A stretch of 64,000 bases of DNA from Lytechinus pictus (Eukaryota > Echinodermata > Echinoidea > Temnopleuroida > Toxopneustidae), in the NCBI RefSeq assembly GCF_037042905.1, contig NC_087257.1, positions 29,472,001 to 29,536,000 of the forward strand, in the 5' to 3' direction. Both the position numbers and the translations under genes were made by a program. Numbering within the stretch: the stretch's first letter is position 1; every line of letters starts with the position of its first letter. Below the pieces are notes generated by a model. That model did no database searches and had not been told where the DNA came from. It was given only the letters and a program-made list of their open reading frames with translations. Below are positions 1-13,500 of the stretch, piece after piece.

Positions 1-11
1 TGAAAGAATAA

Positions 12-175
12 ACCTGGTGGGTGTTTCAGAAAGCTTTCGTAAGTTAAGAACGACTGGTGATCCTTTCTTTGGTAGATGATTGACACCATTAAATGTTCAA
101 TGGTGACTATTTAGCGTAAGAAAGGTTCACCAGTCGCTCTTAACTTATAACAGCTTTATGAAATGGCTACCTGGG
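12..175. repeat. Palindromic short inverted-repeat element (MITE-like)
   Basis: The left arm (about 12-60) and the right arm (about 120-175) are imperfect reverse complements of each other, sharing cores such as CGACTGGTGATCCTTTCTT against AAGAAAGGTTCACCAGTCG. There is no ORF. A related left half recurs at about 10533-10625. Class assignment is an inference from the foldback structure. Confidence 0.6.
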
Positions 176-2005
176 CCCTGTTACATAAAGCTTAGTGATT
201 GATCCCAGGACTGATTCCTTCGATTGATTGATTGAATTGATTATAGTTCAGCCAAAATTTACTTCTCAAGTAATACAACCATACCTGGGTCCCGTTTCAT
301 AAAAATTGTTATACTAACAAATTTGCAATAACAGATAAAAGATACTGAAATTCTTAAATTGGATCGGCTGGTAACATATTTGTTATAGAAATTGCGCATT
401 TGTTATTAGTAATCAGTATCTACAAGTTTGCAGAATGAAGACAAAACAATTAAATCATAATATATGTACAACGGTTAATAAATAAAAAATGTAGAGTTTG
501 CAGTATGAAAAATCAAATCACCACCAAATTCTTTTGTCTTGACAATGATCAATTAACATGGATTCTTGAATACAAAAGACCTAAACCATTAGATATTTTG
601 TACAATAACAGCACACACTTACATGTATCATACAAATAGAAGCACCGTGTCATGTATAGCTTTTTCTTGGGGTATATCTAATAATCCACTCTAAAATAGC
701 CCCCAGAGTGGTGTTTCATTAATTTTTTAAGAAGTTATACACGGCTTACAGGTGAGGTGTTTATGAAGTGCCAAATAATATGCCTGGAGTTTTCTTGGTA
801 TTTTTTTTTACAAAGTGTGACTACATTTTCTCTGTTTTCTCTGTTCGCTTTTTCAAACATTGAGTTGCATTTAATGAATATGTTAAGATTGCTGTAACAA
901 AAGTGACACCCACCTGTTTTCATTTTAAATGAAACATCAAATATTCCTATTTCCATAAATATTATAATAAGCTTTTGACTGACTCCTCAAATAAGTTACA
1001 CCTATGGTGATCATAAATGTTCAATGTTGAGTAAAATTAATTTTACATTATTGGAGGCTAAAGTAAAATACATATATATGATATATAACAAAATACTAAA
1101 GAAACAATGAACATGTGATATCATCAGCTTCCTAATTTGCATAACACTATTATGTGTATATTACTATTTTGTGAAACAAAGCTTATCATTCAAGTGCCAT
1201 AACTCTTGTTTGATTTTTCTCTTTTTATTCAGATCAAGTTTGGGTTGGGGTAGACTGGGCATTTTCAATTTGCCAAAAAATGATATATTGTAAACTAAAA
1301 TAATTTTAGTTTCATCCCTTCATTCATGGTCAATAAATCAAAGAAAAATCAAAGCATTTCAATATCATTATTTCCTGCTTTCCAAACATTTCAACCAAAA
1401 AAAAAAAATTCCTCAAATTAACTGAAGACGATCTGAATTTGATTTAATTTGGGAAATCTCCTTACTAGTGGGAAAACTACCAGAAACGATAGTTGACAAG
1501 TCTTCTGATTCCTAATACCATTTCCATGATGATTTAAAGATATGCAGTGGATCCATGGATAAGTCTAGTTGCACTGTAACGTTCTGGGTCTGTAAAACTG
1601 ATTTTACAATTGATCACTCTGGTCAATACAATCAATCATCAAACCTGTTCTACGATCGATTGCTAGGCTTTGTGCCACAGGGTGCACTAACCTGACAAAG
1701 GTTTGGAAGGGCAATTAATGCAATGCCACACCGCTCCAAGCTGATTTCAGATATGAACAATTATTCCAAGTGGTTTACTGGATCGAAAAGCTGTTGAGTT
1801 AATCTAACTCAGTAAGACCAAACTGATAACAGCTCAAAAGACTCAGATCGAAGTAATGTTTGATGATCTGAGAACAAAACCAACTGACTCCGCATTCGGT
1901 GGTTGTAGTATATACACGTCTTGAAAAAAGACTGTACACATATGATAAAAATGTCTATATTTACATAATTTACGGTCTACAGTTCTATCACTTCTATGCG
2001 TAGCA
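176..2005. other. Intergenic stretch downstream of MINDY3
   Basis: No coding exon is recognised here. It contains an imperfect inverted repeat at about 290-430. At about 1105-1255 there is a right-hand half of the TA-type foldback family, recognised by a Tttgcat/ttttgtgaaa/ctctttttattca series resembling the ends of the elements at 10743 and 23458. The MINDY3 3' UTR must start at 2005 going left, but I could not choose a polyadenylation site with confidence. Confidence 0.4.
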
Positions 2006-2155
2006 TCAATTGATAGACGGGTTCACATTGTTTTCCCAATTGGCCTCGAATGTCGGCCATTTTGTCCGCAGGCAAGATTTAAGGGGTGTAGCTTCCGTGA
2101 GGACCTCCAGCTCACCGGGGTTGGGGGCGGAGCCTCTACCCTTTAGAAACATCAC
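2006..2155 (-). CDS. MINDY3: MINDY3 exon 12 (stop codon)
   Basis: Acceptor ATCCACAG|GTGATG. Codes residues 398-446, VMFLKGRGSAPN...TKWPTFEANW...NPSIN, ending in TGA. It matches the family C-terminus (VMYVEG...TKWPYIELLW...PSLN). Confidence 0.93.
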   Translation of the reverse strand: MMFLKGRGSAPNPGELEVLTEATPLKSCLRTKWPTFEANWENNVNPSIN

Positions 2156-4491
2156 CTGTGGATAAAATGGAATAAGAGATGAAAACTGGTATTCAAACTT
2201 ATAAAGGAAATAACACATCAGTAATATATAAATAATGAATATATATCAACCAGATTTGCAAAGTATTTTCTTAACAGATAAAATAAATATAAAAAATGTC
2301 ATTACTTTTGACAAGCACATCACTTTCAGCAACTAATGCTCCCATTAAACGTGCTTATTTTCTTCTTAATGCAGGGAAATTTTTTAACAAGACAGTTGAC
2401 TTAATGGCATAAGTGAAATACCAATCAAAATCTTGGTCCAGTGACTGAATTACATGAGCGCATGAGTTGATGGGATTGAGAGTGCTCATAAATACATGTA
2501 TTCATTAAAGGAGAATGAAACCCTTGAAACCAGCTGAATCCATATCAAAGAAAAAAATCAAAGAAACATATTGTTGAAAGTTTGAGGAAGATTCAATGAA
2601 TAATAAGAAAGTTATGAGCATTTGAATATTGAGATCACTAGTGCCATGTAGATCCTCCCATCGGCAATGCGACCAAGATCTGTGATATCACACACGTACA
2701 ACTCCCTCATTACTTTAGTACTTATTTCACGTATATTCTCACTGTTATAGAGTCTATCACAAGGTGAGGTGTTCTCTTTATGAGAGGACAAGTACAGAGG
2801 TTTCACAACATTATATCATTGATGAATCGTTTGTCATATGATTAGAATGAGCAAAAAGATATGTTTTGGGGTATATTTTCAGTGTCCAAATGGGAGAGTT
2901 GTACGTGTGTGACATCACAGATCTTGGTCGCATTGCCGATGGGAGGATCTCCATAGCATTAGTGATCTCGACATTCAAATGCTCGTAACTCTTTTATTGC
3001 TAGTCCTATTTTACTCAAAGTTTTGTTGATCTTATTCTTTGATTTTTCTGCTTTCACAAAAGCTAACTTGCTCCAAGAGTTTCATTCTCCTTTAAACACT
3101 ATGATAAATTTAATCCCAGCCTAATAGTGATTTAGTATATAGTTAAAAGCATGGTGACTAGTTAATAATAAGCTGATATTAAGATAAATCACAGATCGTT
3201 CTATGAAGAATAATTGATCAGCTAGTGGACACCCCCTCTAATCAAACCCCCCCCCCAAAAAAAAAATTATTAGTAATGATAATTTTTTTTTCACATTTTC
3301 TAATCTAAAAAACCTGCACTAGCCATACCTCCAACTAGTTAAGCAATATATCTGAGCTGGGGAAAATGCTTAGCATGATCCAATCAGTCTGTAACACTAT
3401 TTGGAAAGTTGAGCAAAGCAATAACAAAGACAAAATATAGATCAAACTTACTTTAGAATGTGGATTTGATCTCCTTATACCATTGTAATGATACACTGTA
3501 AAGTACTCTGGTAATAACCTGTCAGGCTGTGGAGAGAGAGAGAGAGAGAGATGAAAATACAATTAAATTTTGTTCCCCCATATATAGTTTAATATTTTAC
3601 AAATGATGGTAAAACATGTCATAGGATATAATACAGCTATCTCAACTATTATCTGTAGACCATTTCTACAACAATTAATCTTGAACATCATGAGAATAAT
3701 TACATTCACTGTTTAACAAACTGATTGTAATTGAAGTAATTGAATAATATGAAAAATGAGGAACCTATTAAAAAGCATAGCTTGTAATCATACATGTAGA
3801 TTCCTAGAAAAAAAAAACGATTAAAAAACTCGAAACGCAATGAAAAAGATGAAGAAATATAAATACATCAAATATAGGTCTACATGAAAGTCACTCAAGT
3901 AAAACATAGAACATATATCAAACAAGTGGAATGCCTCTGGCCGTCTCACCTGCATCACACGATTCAATATAGCAGCAGTGCTGATTTTGAAAACTACTAT
4001 AACTCGCACAAGATGTTCAGTGATACTTGGTTACTCTTATTTCCACGTTTTATGAACTAGACCAATACACTTATAGAGATATGATGGCAATTCAACAAAT
4101 ACCCCTAACGTGGCCAAAGTTCATTGACCCTAAATGACCTTTGACCTTGGTCATGTGATGTGAAACTCAAGCAGGATGTTCATTGATACTTGATTAATCT
4201 TATGTATAAGTTTCATGAACTAGGTCCATATATTTTCTAAGTTATGATGACATTTCAAAAACTTAACCTTAGGTTAAGATTTTGATGTTGATTCCCCCAA
4301 CATGGTCTAAGTTCATTGACCCTAAATGACCTTTGACCTTGGTCATGTGACATGAAACTCAGGCAGGATGTTCAGTAATACTTGATTAACCTTATGGCCA
4401 AGTTTCATGAACTAGGTCCATATACTTTCTAAGTTATGCTGTCATTTCAAAAACTTAACCTCAGGTTAAGATTTGGTGTTGACGCCGCCGC

Positions 4492-4522
<31 letters not shown>

Positions 4523-7500
4523 GGAAAAGCGGCGCCTATAGTCTCACTCTGCTATGCAGGTGAGACAAAAACAGAAAACATAGCTGTTTTATGATCTTCC
4601 TTCATTTACACACAAATTACTGCTGAGCTTTGCCAAAATTTTGAACAATTTGTGACTACAAAAGTTTGTTTTAGCTAATACCTCATCAGGAAAGAACTCA
4701 GCCATGAATGTATTCTGAAGGACAATACCGCACTTCTCAGGGTCTAGACGTTGGGTCATGAACTCAACACTGTAAGGAGATACAAAAAGAAACAGGAAAC
4801 GATTAAAACAACTGTACTGGAAGTGGAAGAGATACTAGCATGTTACGGGTAAAGATGCAATGATTAGGATATCATGAAGCAAACTGTTATAAGCTTCTGA
4901 AATCCTTGCATGTGATTGGCCAAGACTGTGTTTACCTTTGAAATCACTGACATATTGGTTCACAGAACCCTCCAAAATTCCATAGTACGGCTTTATATAT
5001 TGATCATAGCAGCCAGTAGGCGGAATTCAATTCATTTTACAAAGTAAAACAAAAGGAACCAGCAATTACTTCAGTGATTTGATAAGGTTAAAAAAGAGAA
5101 GAAATAATGCTTACTATTTAGGCACAGCTACAAGTTCTAGGGCCTCAAGGACACTCTGAAACATGGCACATTAGATGAAACCACTTCCTTTACTTGATAT
5201 TTGTTTGATAAGCTAAGGTTTAAAAAGTAGTAATATTGCTTACTATTCAGGCACAGCTACAAGTTCTAGGGCCTCAAGGACACTCTGTAGCATGGCACAT
5301 TGGATAAAACCACTTCCTTCAGTATCGTACTCGCTGAAGACTCTTCTTGCTTTCTCCCACTTGGTTTCAGTAGCGACCAGCGCTAACTCCTTCAATAAAA
5401 GAAAGAAAATGGTAAATACAAGTAATACTACAATGTACACAGGTTTCAATTGAGACCAGCGCAAACTCCTTCAATAAATGAAAGAAAATGGTAAGTGAAA
5501 AAAATTTATCATAACTACTTCTACTTCTTGGTAACTCCTGCATGACGAGAAATCAAATGATATTACAATTTACTTGTGCAAGAAGTGAAAATAAATGATG
5601 ATATCAAATTATAGTTGATTTCATATTTATGTGAATAGATCCATACTCAATATATTCCACTTACCTGAGAGAAGAAAACTGTAAGATGGGTCTCACTAGC
5701 AAGCAACCAAATAGGGTAAACTGGACTCTTTAAAAGTGTTCCAACCTATATTAATACAAGACATAATAGATATACATATAAAGTTGGTATAAGAATTTAC
5801 ATACTTGCCATTTGTCTAGGTATACCACACAATGTTCCTGCAGTCAGAAATAATTCTTAACAATTTTTTTTTCTGTTTTTATTTTAACAAATTGAAATAA
5901 ATCACAAAATTTACAAATGATTATAAGGTGATTGCAAATCACATAAACACAAGTTAGTTACACAAAAAAGACAAAATAACAACCATAATAATAAAAAAAA
6001 CCTACCCACTTATCCTCCCCCACCCCAAAAAAGGAATGTGGCAAAGTGTTGACTTAATATCAGTGTTATCTAAACAAAGACAGGTGATTTGGTAAATAAA
6101 GTAGACAAAACAAAATATACAAGCTATGATTATGAAATGGTTTCCCAACAACTATTGATAGGATTAAAAAACACAACTGGTTATCCTGAATTCTTAACAA
6201 TTTAGTGTGATGACTTTATATTTGGTAACAAACTAACAAGCTCCTGGAACCCTTTTATTATTATTACTAAACTTTAATAATGTAGTGAATGGGGGTTTTC
6301 CGAGGCTTTAAAATTCTTTTTTTCGAGGGCTCTTTTAAGCATTTCTGGGCCGGAATTGCCCTCAGCCCCCATGCATCCCCCCTCCCTGCAAAGTATGTAT
6401 GTTATTTTAAAACGAGACAGATTCTCAACTGTACACATATGCATATTGTGCCTGACATTGCCAAATCAGAAATGTATTTTGTGTCTAACTTATAAAAGCT
6501 GTCAAGATTTCAGGATAGGAGAGCTCCTAAAAATCATCATGAAATATAATAACAATGATCTCACATACCAAGTTCTACACTACTGGAGAAGAATATGTTT
6601 GATATTACAGTAGCCCCTACTTTAAAATAAAGAAAAATGAATGAGTGACATAAGCTCTTTCAATTGCATACATGTTTATCACCAGCGATGTGCAAATGAG
6701 TGAGGCTTCAAAAGGTCAAGATTAAAAAAAAACTTTACATCTCATTTCCATATTTTCAGTGCATTTCTTTAAATGTTATATTTATTTACACTAGACGGTA
6801 TACTGGACCTTTAATACTTACTTCACAATATTTAAGATTCTCCAGAATCGTCATAAACCCAATCAATGACTGCTTTGAGATACCTTTCATTTCTGAAACA
6901 AAATGATAACATGGGTATTTATTCAATACATATCAAACAGCCATGTAATTTATATTATAACAAAAGAGGTGTCATGTAATTTTATAAAATACATAATATT
7001 ATAATACTTCCATTGACGAGTGGATACCATGCGCGACCACGGGGTCTCGAAAAGCACCCTAAACACGTATTTTCCATGTTCTGAAAATGCACCCCTTAAC
7101 AAGTATTGGCGTCTGAAACCCTACCCTTAACAAGTATTGGAAACAAAACTATACTCTTGGCAAGTATTCCCCGAAATACAAAGTATACAGCGATATTTTA
7201 TTGTTGTGTCACGCGTCCGTCGGTCGTCGGTTTTACCTAATTTACGACACCATTTGGTTTAGTATGGCCCCACCTTCCTCACCTCGCGCAAATCGGGACT
7301 CTAAACACGTAGTGTTGGGGCAAAAAGGACATCCTTTATAAAAACATTTTAATTTTGTTTTATCATCCCCGCAAATTTGACCCTAAACACGTAGCTTTCC
7401 TAGCGAAATAGATACCCTTTTTTCATTATTTTTGTGTTTTTGACACTCTTATCATGTTACGTACCTAACGTGCCCTATCTTGAAAAAGACATCCTTCTTA

Positions 7501-10500
7501 CGTTGTTTTTTTGGTCGCGCATGGTATCCACTCGTCAATGTAAGTGGCCCCCCCGGGACACCAGGTGTCACACCACCAACATCTTTATGTTTCTCTGAGA
7601 TGAAAAAAACCCTGGGAATTTGGCTTGGAGATACGATAGAGAGTCTGGGTAGTGATACTCAGATAAGCAATAACGAACATTATTATCTATATAGAGTGTT
7701 TTAGCGATGCATTAAAAACGTATATTGGTCTGCATCAATTGCCCAGAGCGCATCCCAAAAAGGGATGAAATCCGACTAATGTCTCATAGGCTCCTGTACG
7801 AAACTTGCTGTGTAATATGAGACCGTATTCAACAGATTAGTGCGCATGCGCTAATGCGTGAAATATACAACGCGTATAACTATGAATCCAATGTGATGCG
7901 CAGCAGAGAGCACAATGATTCTCAATGACGTCATAATGAAATACATGTATGTCGCATCTCAACAATCAAATTTGATATTACGAAGTGATGATGCCATTTG
8001 GTAAGTGACATGACTTGCTCAATCAAAATTTCTCACCACCCTTTTTTTTTGGGGGGGGGGAGGGGGTGGGATAGATAATAATAATTTTTGGATGACTTTA
8101 TTTCATGGAATATTTTCCCAAACTCTTGGAATATTTCTGGTATTCCATTCTGAGACATCCAATATAATTTAAAGATCATTTCATGAGAGTTGACAGCACC
8201 GACAAATAACCATTATCTGACAATTTACATAGTAACAGTCAGTGCTTCTCAGTCAATCAACAGTCTAAAATTTCGTCAGTAGTGATTGTTATCAGCAGAC
8301 AAATGGTGAAAAAATACCCTCTGTACTGAATATTGTATGTTACAGAGGAATCCAACCCAAATAAAATCTTGTTTTTAAAGGAAAAAGACAAATCAGATAA
8401 GCTGATAGATGAAAGTTTGAACAATATCAGACAAAGAATAAGAAAGTTATGAATTTTTAAAAGTTGTAAATATTGGTAATCACGGATACTTCAAATTGGC
8501 CGCATATCTGATGTCATAGTGATGTAAGGCAAGGACTACTCTTTCATGTACTCCAATACATAACAAGGCTAAAATGTCATTTTTCCCTTCAGTTTTATTT
8601 CAAATTATATTTTTCTTTCACAAGGACATAAAACAATATACTACCTGGGTTATATTTAGATTAGGCCTACGGCCCCAGGGGAATGGGTTATTAGAAGAAA
8701 ACCACAAATCCCTGATAATTAAGTACATGGCCTATGGAAAAGTTGTCCAATGCCCCTTGTCATAATTTACTTACCCAGTTGCCAACTTGAAATCTACATA
8801 ATCTTAGTGTTCTCAATTTTAAAGCAGCTATAACTTTCTTATCCCTTGTCCGATTTCTTTCAAACTTTCACCATTCTGCTCAATTCATTTTCTCCTTCCC
8901 AACACAACATTTTATGGCCAAGGTTGGATTCCACTTTAAGTGGAACTTTGTATCCCAGTGGATTAGTCTTCTGACTTTGAAACAGAGGGTCATGGGTTCA
9001 AATCCCAGCCATGTTGTAATTTCCTCCAGCAAGAAATTGATCCACATTGTGCTGCACTCAACCCAGGTGAGGTGAATGGGAACCCGGTAGGAATTGATTC
9101 CTTGAAATGCAATGTGTGTACCAGCTGCTCAGTGCAAGCCAAGGTAATAATGCTACATCATTTGTAGAGTGCTTGAAGACTTGTGACAAAGTTTTAAGCA
9201 CTATATAAAGGCCACCAAACACATTAAAACTGGTCCACGATCACATTTTAGTACAAATTGCATTTTGCTCATTTTATGAAAATGTGAATGAAAAATATAT
9301 TTTTAAGATTCAACTAACTATAAGTAATATAATATACCAAATTTGGATGACTAAAAGCCTTTATTTTTTTAGTAAGGGCCAAATTAGATTTCAAATCGAA
9401 GCCAATCGTACGATTGCTATGACGTCATTACGACTACATATTAAATCCACTTTTATTCTCATAAGGATATGATAGCATAGTCACAGATTTGATCATAGGT
9501 ATTCGTAAGATGATTTAGAACATGTTTTATTCCAAAATCGGGTCGTAGACAGATCCAGACCTGCCAACCTCTGGGAATGAAAAACTGTATTCTGTGATAA
9601 AAAAAACTGTATTTTTCAAAAAAAAAGTGTATTTCATAATAAAATGCTTGGCGCACTCGCTCATCACGGCGCTCAAGCTGCATGCAAGCTAAAATGCGCA
9701 CTGCTCTTGCAGATGAAAAAAAAAAAACATTAAAACATGTGTATATCTTCACCCTGGTTTGAACAAAATGATTGAAAAAAAAAAACAAGTTACCTGAAAT
9801 TACATTGATCTAATAACCATATTTGTGCACGTTTTATGAAATAGAGACATATAGAGATTATTTTTCTCAATAAATTACGATTTAGTTTTTTTTTTTTTTA
9901 ACAAAAAAATTATTTTTCAAAGAAAAAACGTACTGCAGTATTTTGGTTGCAAAAACGTACTCAATACGGCTAAAACGTACTGGTTGGCAGGTCTGCAGAT
10001 CGTAAGGTGTACGGTGGCCTTAAGAAAGAATAATACTCATTAATACTTACGTAGACCAGCTACATCTTTCTCATGATCAAAGACGTTTGAAACAGCCCGA
10101 CCAGTCACCATCAGGTTTATCAAACACTGACTGGAAAATGAATGAAAAGAAATATATTGTATAGACTTGATACTTTGTAGTAGTATGGCTTTATTTAGGA
10201 TCATAGCAGCTAGTAGGCAGAATTCAATTCATCTTACAAGGTAAAACAAAAAGAGCATAACTGCATAACCTATTTAACAAAAGGAGATATGATATTCAGA
10301 ATTGATTCATAGTAATATGGTTGAACATGTAATGGCTTTCCATAGATTTATAGTTGTGCTTAATTGAATAACTGACTATTTTGATGTTACATTCCAAAAT
10401 CAATTTATCAATCCAAAAGTCAATGTACGTTTAATAAAAGAATGTGACAAAAATTGTTAATCAATAATGTCAATCAATAATGTCAAATGATCGATTGATG

Positions 10501-13500
10501 ACACCATGCTCTAATAACGCTGATTTAAAAGTAACCTGGTGGGCGTTACATAAAAGCTGTTCGTACAGTAAGTTATGAGAAAATTTACGAACGACTGGTG
10601 ATCCTTTCTTAGGTGCTAAATCAACACCAATAAAAAATTAGCAAGGTCTAAGCAAGCACACAAAATGGTTGAATACTATTCCATAAAACGTGGGTCAGGA
10701 ATACAAAAAAAAACGATTACTTCATAGAATTGCCCAATATTAAAGGACAAGTCCACCCCAACAGAAATTTGATTTGAATAAAAACAGAAAATTCCAACAA
10801 TCATAACACTAAAAATTTCATCAAAATCGGATGTAAAATAAGAGAGTTGTGACATTTTAAAGTTTCGCTTAATTTCACAAAACAGTTATAAGCACATCCC
10901 GGTCGGTATGCAAATGAGGGAACTGATGACATCATTCACTCACAATTTCTTTTGTATTTTATTAAGGTATATGAAATATGAAAAATTCTAATTTTCTCCT
11001 CATTGTCCTGTGAAAAAAAGTTTTATTTCTCCCTGAACATGTTGAATTACTATTATTGAACACTTTATGGTTCAGTCAAGTTAGTCCATATTGTCAAATC
11101 TTAAAAAATTGAAATAATGTATAATTCGAACAATAAAAAACAAAAGAAATAGTGAGGGACATCATTGATTCTCTCGTTTGCATGTGACTAAATTGTGCAT
11201 ATAACTATTTTGTGAAAAGTAGGCAAAACTTTAAATGTCATAACTTTCTCATTTTACATCCAATTTTGATGCTTGTTGGATTTTTCTCTTTTTATTCAAA
11301 TCAAATTTTTGTTGGGGTGGACTTGTCCTTTAGAAATATATTGTATCCATGAAACATACTTTCCATGCCCATAAATGCCATCAATGAGAGGCTCATTTGC
11401 ATCTTCTACTTCATCCTGTATTACAGCAAGGCCCTGCAATGAGATTACAATAATCAGATAAGCAATGTTAATGAAGATGATGGGCAAACTGCTGCTTCGA
11501 AGGAATCCCAGTTGTAGCTATCTTTCCAAAGCACAGCTGAAGAAATATAGCGAGTACATTGAATGCAAAGTATATACATTGAAGTATACTGAATGTATAC
11601 ATCTGTGGGGGTAATGAGCCCCCCAAAATTTAGGGGGCTTGACATGGCATAGTGGAAAAAATTCCTTAAAAGTTTTTTAATACAAGAATAAAAGAACAGA
11701 GCTGCCAACATTCATATTCACTTTTCAGGAAGAATTTACTAAGGAAGAAGGGAGATGTTTGAGTTTCTCAACTATACACAGGCCAATGATAGAAATTAAT
11801 GTATAAATCTGGGAAATGTTGAATGCCTGCAGTTTTTCACTTGGAAATAAGTCAATTTTTAGAGAGTATCACTCACAACCAGGGTGACTTGGTAGCCCTC
11901 AAAGGATCTTATTTTGTTGTAAATTTTGACAAATATTCAGAAAATAGTATAATATCTGAAACTTTTTGGAAGTCCATGGACCCCCCTCCCCATCTGTACA
12001 TCTGGAGTATAAATTGTACGCATTTAGGATAAAAAAGGTTTTTAATGACTGGCAAGGAATACCGTAATAAAAGTTCTCAAACATAAAGTAAAGTAAAAAC
12101 AGGTTCAGTCCCACTAACTCTCACCTTTGTTAGTAACACCGAGTAAAGAAAGAGAAGAACACCCCCATCCCCAACAAACATATGGTATGTTGTCATCAAA
12201 GCACCCCGGAGCTCATCTTCAGATTTATAGGTTTGTATTCTGAAAAGAAAAAGATATATAAGCATAAATGGGTGCATTACAAATGAATTGACTACAGCTT
12301 TGCAGTGTGAGTGCAATGAAATCAAACAAGTGGAGCGCCTCTGGCAGTCTTGCCTGCATTACGCCATTCAATATAGCAGCAAGGATGACTTTGAAAAACA
12401 ACTATTGAATAGTTATAAAAAAACACAATTCATATCATAGTAAAATACTACATTCATTGACCCTAAATGACCTTTGACCTTGGTCATGTGACCTGAAACT
12501 TGGACAGGATGTTCGCTGATAATTGATTGCTCTTATATTTGTTTCATGAGCTAGATCCATAAACTTTTGGATGACAGTAAATTGTTACAGATATTATAAC
12601 AAATCTTAATGAAATGGGACCGAGGTCTTGAACTGGTGCTGTTCAAAGTGAATTTGGTATAATGCACTCGTAGAAGAGCCGTGGTGTAGTGGTTCTGACT
12701 CTCGCCTTGCAAACAGAGGGTCGTGTCTTTGAATCCCACCGCGGTCTAGCGTCCTTTGGCAAGGTGTTAATCCACAATTTGCCACTCTTGACCCAGGTGC
12801 TAAATGGGTACCTGGTAGGATGTGAAAGTCATTGTAGCTTGTCAAGTACAGTGTGTGCCTTACCAGTGACTGACTGGAATGCATGCACATCCTCCACTCC
12901 ATGGGGAGTATTCCGAATACTCCCCAGGGAGTGGAGGATGTGCATGCATTGTGTGCGGGGATGACCAGGTTAATAATATATCTGATGTATTGAGCGCTAT
13001 ATAAAAGCGGATTATTATGCAACAAATGGAACGCCTCTGGCTGTCTCGCCTGCATTATGCGATTCAACATAGCAGCAGTGATGACTTTGAAAACAGTTAT
13101 TGAATAATTATTCACAAAAGAAAACACTCATATGATAATAAAATACTATGTCCATTGACCCAACATGACCTTTGACTATGATTATGTAACCTAAGACGTG
13201 TGCAAAATAATCATTCATCTATGTTTCATGAATTACATGTGTAGATTCATAAACTTTTAAAGTTATGATGACAATGCCACAAATACCCCAACATGATCAA
13301 AGTTTGTTGACCCTAAGTGACCTTTGACCTTGGTCATGTGACCTAAAACTCAGGCAGGATCTTCAGTGATACACTATCACCCTTATGTCCAAGTTTCATG
13401 AACTAGGTCCATATACTTTCTAAGTTATGAGGACATTTCAAAAACTTAACCTTGGTTAAGATTTCAATGTTGACGACGATGCCGTCGGAAAAGCGGCGCC

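Noticed and set aside
12606..13127. 173-codon minus-strand open frame
   Set aside because: It runs across a SINE, its internal palindrome and a TIR repeat, with no family likeness.
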